Origin: an uncultured euryarchaeote
Lineage (GTDB): Archaea > Thermoplasmatota > Poseidoniia > Poseidoniales > Poseidoniaceae
Reading direction: 5' to 3'
NCBI GenBank assembly: GCA_937892945.1
Contig: CALBIL010000015.1
Coordinates: 1 to 37,046 of the forward strand
DNA length: 37,046 bases
The notes below the pieces were generated by a model that did not search any database, was not told where the DNA came from, and saw nothing but the letters and a program-made list of their open reading frames with translations. Every line of letters starts with the position of its first letter. The first letter of the stretch is position 1. The translations under genes and the position numbers were made by a program. Of the stretch, positions 24,167-31,064 are shown one piece after another.

Positions 24167-25231
24167 TCACATTGCATACCGGAGTAAAGCAACCACTCCT
24201 CCAAGTCCCAGAAGTTGTTGTCCGGCATCGTGGTCAGTTGAGCATTGAACCAGCTCGGCTCCGATATCGGATAAGCCAGCAACCCATTCCATCCATGTCT
24301 GTTTCCCAATACCTTCATTCTCTGCGCGTAAAAGGTCTGCAGAGATGAGTACAGTTTCAATTGCACCTTCATCCATCGCTTTCATCAACGCCTCGGGACC
24401 ATAGGCAACAGCACCGTTTGTTGCCAATCGTTCCCAAGCGTTCTCGATGAGTGAGATTTCTCGAGTTATTGCATGTTCGCTAAGGAGTTCACCTGCCAAC
24501 CCTTCACGAAGGATTTCATTAGCTCCTGCTCTGCCTGCCATTGAAGTGGCGATGGATTTCATCATTCGAGTTTCACCTGCCGTTTTCAAATCACTCAGCA
24601 AAGCATCTCGAGCATGTCCTGGTCCACAGACAACCAATGGGGTGTTTTCGCCTAAAGTATCGATGAGTGCGTCGATTACTTTTGAGCGGAACGTGGCAGC
24701 GATTCCAGCAGAATGGCGGATTTCACCTCTTTTTCCGCCACCTCGCATGGTCCATGTAGCGCCCTCTCGTAATCCTCTGGCAGTCACGTGAAACAGCACG
24801 ACTTCATCCGTTTCAACTGCAGCAAGAACGACATTCGTTTGGCCCGATGCTTTTTCCGATTGCCTAAGCAAGTCTTTGTCAGAGGATGAAAAGAAATGTG
24901 GTGACGTCAGTTCGACATCATCGCGGATTTCTACAATGTGGGTGTGATGCATTCCAATATCGAAGTGTGCTTCTTCAATGGTCCCATGAACGCGAAGGTT
25001 TTCATTGAAAGTTTGGTATTCCGTAGATTCAATTCGCAGTTGAATCCACATCTTCTTTCGCTCGGCAGATTTAGCCCTTCCACCTTCTTCACCACCAGTC
25101 GATTGGTCTCGACGTTCACCGAGCATGCCAATGTGCATACCTTTTCGAGCGAGTCGGGCAAGCGTCCACAAATCATCTTCTGTCTCAATTCTGAGACGCC
25201 AAAGTTGAGGTTCACGCTTGAGGATTTTCAT
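24167..25231 (-). CDS. pelA: Pelota (Dom34/aPelota) ribosome rescue factor
   Basis: Archaeal Pelota, 354 residues, the normal size. It is an eRF1 paralogue that enters the A site of stalled ribosomes with aEF1A and splits them with ABCE1. The N-terminal Sm-like domain (1-130) shows the family pattern MKILKREP...TEDDLWTLARLA and HIVEIRDDVELTSPHFFSSSD. The central eRF1 domain 2 begins about 135 (VVLAAVETDEVVLFHV) and includes TFRSKVIDAL and VVCGPGHARDALL. The C-terminal domain 3 (about 255-354) ends in GLGGVVALLRYAM. As expected for Pelota, no GGQ peptide-release motif is present. The ATG is five bases after the fhs stop, with gggtga in the fhs end as ribosome site, which points to translational coupling. 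Confidence 0.95.
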   Translation of the reverse strand: MKILKREPQLWRLRIETEDDLWTLARLARKGMHIGMLGERRDQSTGGEEGGRAKSAERKKMWIQLRIESTEYQTFNENLRVHGTIEEAHFDIGMHHTHIVEIRDDVELTSPHFFSSSDKDLLRQSEKASGQTNVVLAAVETDEVVLFHVTARGLREGATWTMRGGGKRGEIRHSAGIAATFRSKVIDALIDTLGENTPLVVCGPGHARDALLSDLKTAGETRMMKSIATSMAGRAGANEILREGLAGELLSEHAITREISLIENAWERLATNGAVAYGPEALMKAMDEGAIETVLISADLLRAENEGIGKQTWMEWVAGLSDIGAELVQCSTDHDAGQQLLGLGGVVALLRYAM

Positions 25232-25236
25232 TCAGT

Positions 25237-26952
25237 TCACCCAAAGACACCAGTGAGGCGCCCTTCCTCATCCATGTCCATGTCGAGTGCAGCAGGGCGT
25301 TTTGGTAATCCTGGCATCGTCATCATGTTTCCGAGTATAGCGACAATAAATCCAGCTCCAGCATTGAGTCGGAATTCACTGACTGGAATTGTAAAACCTA
25401 CCGGGGCGCCTAATTTCCCAGGGTCATGGGAAAATGAGTATTGTGTTTTTGCCATACACACGGGGAGATGGTCGTATCCCCATGCTTGTAATTTTGTGAG
25501 TTGCTTCATTGCCGAGGTACTGATCTCAACACCTTCTGCTTTGTAGATTCGTGTCGCAATGGCATTCATTTTGTCAAGAATCGGAGTTTCAGCTGTAAAC
25601 AGGGGGGTGAAAGGTCTACCTTTCGCCACATGGTCATGAACCGCAGCAACAACTGCCTTGGCTAACTCTTCCCCACCTTTTCCACCGTGTGCATGAACTT
25701 CTGTCAAAGCCACATGTGATGCACCACTCTTTTGAGCAGCCATTTTGAGTGCATCCAGTTCTGCATCAGTATCTGAATAGAATCGATTGATTGAAACAAT
25801 AACTGGCATTCCAAATCCTGCCATGTTTTTGATATGTCGATCAAGATTACCTTGTGCGCCACGAAGAACTGCCTCAATGTCTTCTTTTTCTAATTCCTCT
25901 TTTGTTGGCCGGTAGCCACCACGACTTCCAAATGCTCCACCGTGAAGTTTCATCGAACGGATTGTGACATTCATCACAACACAATCTGGCGCCTTGCCCG
26001 AGTTTGCTGCTTTGATGTGCATGAACTTTTCAGCACCCATGTCCGATCCAAAGCCTGCCTCAGTGACTACAATATCTGCTGCCCCAAGGGCTAACCGGTC
26101 GGCTATGATACTCGAGTTTCCATGTGCAATATTGGCAAAAGGTCCACCATGGATGAAAGCAGGATTTCCTTCAAGGGTTTGAACCATATTTGGTAGGAAT
26201 GCATTGCGCAGAAGTAACGTCATTGCTCCCGCTGCACCGATTTCTTCAGCCTTTACTGGATTGCCGTCAGTTGATTCACCGATGACAATTTCTCCGATGC
26301 GCTTTCTCAAGTCGGCATAATCTTGCGCCAGAACGAGAATGGCCATGACCTCACTTGCGGCAGTAATGTCAAATCGGTCTTGTCGTGTATTCCCATTTGC
26401 AGAACCGCCCAGTCCAATGATGACATCACGGAGTGAACGGTCATTCATGTCGATTACACGAGGCCAAAACACTTTGGTTGGTTCGAGTTTTGTGTCATTG
26501 CCATGTTTGATATGATTATCAATTAGCGCAGAAAGGAGGTTGTGAGCAGAAGTAACGGCATGCAAATCTCCTGTGAAATGGAGGTTGATGTCTTCCATTG
26601 GAATCACTTGCGAATGTCCACCACCAGCAGCACCTCCTTTGATTCCAAAGACCGGACCCATCGAAGGCTCACGAATCACGCATGTAGCGCTTTGACCGAT
26701 GGCACAGAGTGCCTGTGTAAGTCCGATTGTGGTTACAGTTTTCCCCTCTCCAAAAGGAGTTGGATTGACTGAGGTGACTAACACGAGACTTCCTTGCGGT
26801 TTAGAAAAACGTTGACTCAAGGCTTCCCAAGTGATTTTTGCCATACCTCGCCCCATCGGTACTAATTCGTGCGATGATATGCCCAATTTCCAGGCAATAG
26901 CCTCAATTGGTTCCATTGTAGCTGCTCTTGCGATATCTAAATCACTTACCAT
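25237..26952 (-). CDS. fhs: Formate--tetrahydrofolate ligase
   Basis: ATP-dependent ligase joining formate to tetrahydrofolate to give 10-formyl-THF for purine synthesis and one-carbon metabolism. The P-loop TPFGEGKT is at residues 65-72. Other family stretches are CVIREPSMGPVFGIKGGAAGGG, NLHFTGDLHAV and GGPFANIAHGNSSII. I place the start at ATG 26952 (571 residues) because the family begins with a pattern like SDLDIARAATMEPI. The frame is open to a GTG at 27024 (595 residues), but the extra residues are unlike the family (usually about 557) and no ribosome site supports that start. An ATG at 26958 is equally possible. It is followed after five bases by pelA. The gene is patchy in archaea, so acquisition from bacteria is possible but not tested here. 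Confidence 0.93.
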   Translation of the reverse strand: MVSDLDIARAATMEPIEAIAWKLGISSHELVPMGRGMAKITWEALSQRFSKPQGSLVLVTSVNPTPFGEGKTVTTIGLTQALCAIGQSATCVIREPSMGPVFGIKGGAAGGGHSQVIPMEDINLHFTGDLHAVTSAHNLLSALIDNHIKHGNDTKLEPTKVFWPRVIDMNDRSLRDVIIGLGGSANGNTRQDRFDITAASEVMAILVLAQDYADLRKRIGEIVIGESTDGNPVKAEEIGAAGAMTLLLRNAFLPNMVQTLEGNPAFIHGGPFANIAHGNSSIIADRLALGAADIVVTEAGFGSDMGAEKFMHIKAANSGKAPDCVVMNVTIRSMKLHGGAFGSRGGYRPTKEELEKEDIEAVLRGAQGNLDRHIKNMAGFGMPVIVSINRFYSDTDAELDALKMAAQKSGASHVALTEVHAHGGKGGEELAKAVVAAVHDHVAKGRPFTPLFTAETPILDKMNAIATRIYKAEGVEISTSAMKQLTKLQAWGYDHLPVCMAKTQYSFSHDPGKLGAPVGFTIPVSEFRLNAGAGFIVAILGNMMTMPGLPKRPAALDMDMDEEGRLTGVFG

Positions 26953-27049
26953 GAGCATCCATGCGGCTCGATTTGGCTTTGAACCCCTCGGCTCACACAC
27001 GGTGAAATCAGACGATTTCAGCACCTGCGGCAGTTTACCGTAGTGGCGT

Positions 27050-28516
27050 TCAGTCGTCTTTCATTGCGCCAAGATATTCGGGCAAGTCAATTCCCGCCAT
27101 CTTTGCCACATCGTGGACTGGAGGTAGGCTTTGCATGAGTGAAGAGATGAAGTTCGAGGTTGAGCCACCTTCACCGTTTTGACCACCGTTACCAGAATCC
27201 CAAACTGTAATCTTGTCAATCTTGAGGTTGGCGATCGCTTCAGTTTGGCGTGCTACTAATCCTTCGACCTTTTCAACCATCAAAAGAGTTGCAACGGCTT
27301 TCGGATCTCCACCTGCACTTGCAACGAGAGATTTGTATCCAGCCGCTTTTGCTTCAAGAACCGCTTGTTGACCTTCTGCTTCTGCTTTGTACTTTGCAAG
27401 AATGGCATCTGCTTGACCCTGAGCAATACGGCGTTGGCGTTCTGCTTCAGCATCAGCAGCGATTTCGATTTGTTCCTTAGCAACTTTCTCACGTGCAATG
27501 TCAGCAGCACGTAGACGTTCGCTTTCGAGAGAGTACTGTGCTTTTTCGATTTGTTCTTGAGCATGACGCATGGCAACTTCAGAACGTTGTCGTGCTTCTG
27601 CTTCTTTTTCTGCAAGAACTGCGTTCGAGAGTGCAATGTCTGCTAGACTCAAGTTTACGCCTTCAATAGCCAGTTTTTGTTGTTCTTGAACAGATATTTC
27701 TTCAAGACTTACAGCAGCGGCAATACCCATTTTGGATTCGGATTCCGCTTGTTGAACAGCAATTCTTTCAAGTTTCTTTGCTTCTGCCTTTCCAGCAATA
27801 GCAGCCGATTCTTTCTTTTGAACCTCAATTTCACGGTTTGAATCCGCTGTGGCAACTTGAATCTGACCCATCTGAAGTGCTTTGGCTCGGTCTCCAGTTG
27901 CACCAGCAATTGCTTCTGCAGCTGCCTTAGCACCAATCGAAACGATGTATTCTGCTTCGTCAGTGATGTCAGTGATGTTGACGTTAATGAGGTAGAGTCC
28001 AATCTTGTGCAATTCAGAATCGACGTTACTGGAGACTTGCTTGAGGAAGACTTCACGGTCTTGATTGATTTGCTCAATGGTAAGTGTTGCAATCGTCAAA
28101 CGAAGTTGCCCGAAGATGATCTCGCTTGCCATGTCTTCTTGTTGTTGTTGTGAAAGTCCGAGAAGACGTTCTGCAGCGTTCTGCATGATTGAAGGGTCGG
28201 TTGAAATACCAATCGTAAAGGTTGATGGTACGTTGATACGAATGTTTTGTTGAGACAATGCATGTTGCAAGTCAATTCGAATTGTCATTGGTTTGAGATC
28301 GAGGTATGCGTAGTGTTGAATCAATGGCCAGACAATTTTACCACCACCGTGGTAACATGCGGCAGCACCGGAATCTTTGACATTACCATAGACAACTAAA
28401 ATTTTGTCAGAAGGAGCCAATTTGTAACGGCTTGTTGCAACGTAAATAGTTCCAAAAACTGCCAATGTGAATAAGAATAAACCAATTACTGCTATCGAAG
28501 TGCCTATGTCTGCCAT
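27050..28516 (-). CDS. Flotillin-like SPFH/band 7 protein
   Basis: Membrane scaffold protein of 488 residues, like flotillins FloA/FloT (YuaG), which cluster in lipid microdomains. An N-terminal membrane segment (about 7-28) is followed by the SPFH domain (about 35-215, with YGNVKDSGAAACYHGGGKIVWP and EQINQDREVFLKQV). A long Ala/Glu/Lys/Gln-rich coiled coil (about 215-410) has many EAE and AEA steps typical of flotillins. The C-terminus is Gly/Asn-rich, then a short end LPEYLGAMKDD. The gene just upstream is an NfeD-like protein, the usual partner of flotillin or stomatin genes. Gap to that gene is 69 bases. Start is the ATG at 28516; no strong ribosome site is visible. Confidence 0.93.
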   Translation of the reverse strand: MADIGTSIAVIGLFLFTLAVFGTIYVATSRYKLAPSDKILVVYGNVKDSGAAACYHGGGKIVWPLIQHYAYLDLKPMTIRIDLQHALSQQNIRINVPSTFTIGISTDPSIMQNAAERLLGLSQQQQEDMASEIIFGQLRLTIATLTIEQINQDREVFLKQVSSNVDSELHKIGLYLINVNITDITDEAEYIVSIGAKAAAEAIAGATGDRAKALQMGQIQVATADSNREIEVQKKESAAIAGKAEAKKLERIAVQQAESESKMGIAAAVSLEEISVQEQQKLAIEGVNLSLADIALSNAVLAEKEAEARQRSEVAMRHAQEQIEKAQYSLESERLRAADIAREKVAKEQIEIAADAEAERQRRIAQGQADAILAKYKAEAEGQQAVLEAKAAGYKSLVASAGGDPKAVATLLMVEKVEGLVARQTEAIANLKIDKITVWDSGNGGQNGEGGSTSNFISSLMQSLPPVHDVAKMAGIDLPEYLGAMKDD

Positions 28517-28585
28517 GATGACTCATGAGAGGCGTCCTTTATGAGTCTTCACCCGTCGTTTAACGGTTGTAATCTTCAGAAATAC

Positions 28586-29212
28586 TTATTCTTCTTCTTC
28601 AATCACGGATGCCACAGAGAGCGGCTTTACAATGAGCGTTTCTCCAATCGCCTTGACGACCTCGACAAACTTACCAGTTTTTAGAGACATGGTATCATCC
28701 TCGAGAACAGCATCGCATGTACGCATTGCATTCTGGAATTCGACTTGCACTTTACCAGTTTCACCGGCTGCAATGTCCATGTAGACTTTGCCTTGTGCTC
28801 CAATCGACAATGAATGTTTGACCGTAGCATCAACTTCGAGGGATTTCATGACTTGGAACACTTTTCCAATCACCCACATCGAAGACATTCCAGAGACGAT
28901 GGCGACTACAATGGCAAGGAGGTCAGAACCCTCGCTCTGAGTTACTGCAAGGCCTGCAATTCCAAACATCATGATGAAACTCAAGATTCCTTGTATCGTG
29001 AGCATGTGGAATATTCCTTCTGCTCCCAGATCGAAGTCAGTATCAAATCCAGCGATCTCGAGTGCTCCATCAGCCACCCCACCAATCAGAATGAGAACAA
29101 AATAAATCAAGAACAAAAAGGTTCCAATTACGGCCATTACCGCAAAGAGAATATCGATGCCAGTAATGCCGCCCAATCCAATGAGGTCAAGAAGATTTGA
29201 AATTAAGGACAT
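28586..29212 (-). CDS. NfeD/YuaF-like membrane protein with C-terminal OB-fold
   Basis: Protein of 208 residues. The first 115 residues hold three or four membrane helices (IDILFAVMAVIGTFLFLIYFVL; IQGILSFIMMFGIAGLAV; LLAIVVAIVSGMSSMWVIG). Residues about 135-200 form a small beta-barrel of the NfeD OB-fold kind (IGAQGKVYMDIAAGETGKVQVE, then GETLIVKPL). This layout fits the short NfeD class encoded beside flotillins, as in Bacillus yuaF-yuaG. It probably helps place or tune the flotillin scaffold. A gtgat ribosome site precedes the ATG by three bases. Upstream by 27 bases is the 85-residue membrane gene, so the four genes probably form one transcript. Confidence 0.85.
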   Translation of the reverse strand: MSLISNLLDLIGLGGITGIDILFAVMAVIGTFLFLIYFVLILIGGVADGALEIAGFDTDFDLGAEGIFHMLTIQGILSFIMMFGIAGLAVTQSEGSDLLAIVVAIVSGMSSMWVIGKVFQVMKSLEVDATVKHSLSIGAQGKVYMDIAAGETGKVQVEFQNAMRTCDAVLEDDTMSLKTGKFVEVVKAIGETLIVKPLSVASVIEEEE

Positions 29213-29239
29213 AGTATCACTGGTTCTTACTAACGGGTT

Positions 29240-29497
29240 CTATTCTTCAACCTTCGCCTTTTGCTGTTTTAATACCGGTCGAATGTAGATGAAATAATAA
29301 TGCCCGAATACGACCGGTCCCAGAGAAAGTCCGAACATGAGCCCAATCCCCCAAGATGGCAAGTGAAGTGCCAATCCGATGGCGATAATGATGAGTAATG
29401 TGATGAGAATTGATGCTTTTTCAAGAATAATCATAATCGTTGATGAGCCATTGTTGACACGCTCTTTCATGACAAAAACGTCGAGCAAGCCCGCCAT
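29240..29497 (-). CDS. Small two-helix membrane protein next to NfeD/flotillin
   Basis: Protein of 85 residues, not matched to a named family. A short N-terminal amphipathic part (MAGLLDVFVMKERVNNG) leads into two membrane helices (ASILITLLIIIAIGLAL and GLMFGLSLGPVVFGHYYFIY) and a basic/charged tail (KQQKAKVEE). A near-perfect ribosome site (gaggtgat) lies three bases before the ATG and overlaps the stop of the preceding gene. The stretch GLMFGLSLGPVV resembles GLFFGPSLGVIV in the gene just upstream, which suggests an old tandem duplication. Position implies a role with the flotillin/NfeD pair. Confidence 0.8.
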   Translation of the reverse strand: MAGLLDVFVMKERVNNGSSTIMIILEKASILITLLIIIAIGLALHLPSWGIGLMFGLSLGPVVFGHYYFIYIRPVLKQQKAKVEE

Positions 29498-29506
29498 ATC
29501 ATCACC

Positions 29507-29881
29507 TCAGAAGAGGAGGTCAGACCAGGAACTTTCGCTCATCAAGACAACCATTAGATAAATGCCGGCAATGAAGAATGTTGGATTTCGGCCTTTCTCA
29601 ACCGTACTTTCAACAATTTGAGATCGACCTTCTGCGTCTTGGATAATTTGGGTTGCTTCCGAAGTGAGGTAATTTCCACCCGCAGTGAATTCATTTTCGT
29701 TTTTCTTACTTTGGTACAATAAGAATACAATGGTTCCGACGATGACGCCTAGACTTGGTCCAAAAAAGAGGCCGAGGGCAGCATTAAATTCGCTCCACAT
29801 TGCAGCAGTAAAGTAAATCCCCAAACCGGCTGTCAAAAGCGAAATTACTCCTTTCCCCTTACTTAGATTTGTGTACTCCAT
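29507..29881 (-). CDS. Small multi-helix membrane protein, first gene of the flotillin cluster
   Basis: Protein of 124 residues with about three membrane helices: GVISLLTAGLGIYFTAAMW, ALGLFFGPSLGVIVGTIVFLL, and a C-terminal FFIAGIYLMVVLM. Between the second and third lies a hydrophilic loop with ITA-type polar residues (about 60-95). I choose the ATG at 29881. A GTG five codons upstream touches an aaggagg sequence too closely to use it well, and that same site is 16 bases from the ATG, so the start is not settled. No family recognised. It shares the GLxFGxSLG stretch with its downstream neighbour and heads the probable four-gene membrane unit. Confidence 0.75.
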   Translation of the reverse strand: MEYTNLSKGKGVISLLTAGLGIYFTAAMWSEFNAALGLFFGPSLGVIVGTIVFLLYQSKKNENEFTAGGNYLTSEATQIIQDAEGRSQIVESTVEKGRNPTFFIAGIYLMVVLMSESSWSDLLF

Positions 29882-29974
29882 GAATCTTCTAAGCACGCCT
29901 CCTTTTTCAACTCTACCCCGTTTCGCACGTATTCACGCCATGATGTTGAAGAACTTCGGCACCCAACGCCCTCC

Positions 29975-31015
29975 ATGGCACAGGTGAGGTATGCGATTTG
30001 CGGCCACCCTGTATCGCATTCTCTCTCTCCTCTTTTATTTGGATTAGTCATGTCGAATCTTGAGAAATTCGGTAGGAATATTCAATTTAACGTTAAAAAA
30101 AGTAAATTTGAGTTAGTTGATACTTCTGCTATTGAAGATGCATTGGGTTGGGGATATGCCGGTTTTACGCCTGAACCATCCATCTGGGAGTATACTGGTG
30201 CGCCTTTTGGAAAATACCGAACTGAAGCCCTCGTTCAAAAAGCACTTGAGGCTGCGTTACATATTGAAGATGCAGATCCCAGGCTGGTGTCGAATTTTGA
30301 ATCCGAACTTGAAGCTCAAGACGTCCAATCACATTCTTTTTTACTCCAAGCGGAATTGAAACATTTACCCACACATTGCTTAGAAAACGAGGTTTGGCTT
30401 AATCTGACATCACCTCTCAAACATCAACTTTCGAGTGAAGCTGTATCGACGATTGATGACTCCATGTCGCTTCAAGCAGTCAATGCATTACGCTGGGACG
30501 GTCAAGCATGGTGGTGTGCCGGGGTTGATGGCAGTGGCGTCGTTTCCATCGCTCAATATCATGGGGTTCAGGTCGGAAGTGGTGCACTTTTAGGAATTGT
30601 TGGAGGCGGTGGTGCGGCGCGAGCAACTGTTGATTCATGGTTAAAAACAGGAGGTGCAGTCCGGTTATTTCCGGGGAAACGCCCATTGGAACTCCCCTTC
30701 GATTTTGAATCTGATGATTCTGACCGCCCACTCGATTTTGCTGTTGACTTTGATGGTGCTGGCGTGCATGATGCTGAGTTTGAATCATGCCCCAATCGAT
30801 TAAACCCGAGTTATCAGGCTTTAGATGGTGATGTTGAATCAAGAATTGGGCATCTCATGGCTACACCTTTGGATGGACGTTGGATGTTGGTTGCTCAACA
30901 TTTGGAATCATGGCGCCGACTTTGGGCTCCGCAATACGCAGCATATCTTCCTTCAATCGGTTTACTTCTCACTCAACTTGTTCATGCTGAAAATGTCCTT
31001 CACACCTATGCATAA
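29975..31015 (+). CDS. aroE: Divergent shikimate dehydrogenase-like protein
   Basis: Resembles shikimate 5-dehydrogenase, the NADP-dependent step of aromatic amino acid synthesis. The shikimate-binding start YAICGHPVSHSLSPLLF is well kept. The catalytic-lysine motif is NLTSPLK (usual NVTxPxK), followed by SLQAVNAL (usual GAxNT). The catalytic aspartate motif is AGVDGSG instead of GxNTDxxG, with Asp kept. A Rossmann nucleotide site GIVGGGGAARATV is present, but the usual NADP-phosphate stretch after it is replaced by RLFPGKRP. At 346 residues it is about 70 longer than usual, with extra sequence between residues 35 and 135. So it may be a true AroE in a divergent lineage or a relative with another substrate. 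It starts at ATG 29975, divergent from the flotillin cluster. Confidence 0.78.
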   Translation: MAQVRYAICGHPVSHSLSPLLFGLVMSNLEKFGRNIQFNVKKSKFELVDTSAIEDALGWGYAGFTPEPSIWEYTGAPFGKYRTEALVQKALEAALHIEDADPRLVSNFESELEAQDVQSHSFLLQAELKHLPTHCLENEVWLNLTSPLKHQLSSEAVSTIDDSMSLQAVNALRWDGQAWWCAGVDGSGVVSIAQYHGVQVGSGALLGIVGGGGAARATVDSWLKTGGAVRLFPGKRPLELPFDFESDDSDRPLDFAVDFDGAGVHDAEFESCPNRLNPSYQALDGDVESRIGHLMATPLDGRWMLVAQHLESWRRLWAPQYAAYLPSIGLLLTQLVHAENVLHTYA

Positions 31016-31064
31016 CTCCCAAAGCGATTTGAGTGAGTACTCGAACGAACAGACAGGGCAGAAT

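Noticed and set aside
26953-27024. 24-residue N-terminal extension of formate-THF ligase from GTG 27024
   Set aside because: Residues do not match the family start and no ribosome site is present; kept only as an alternative start.
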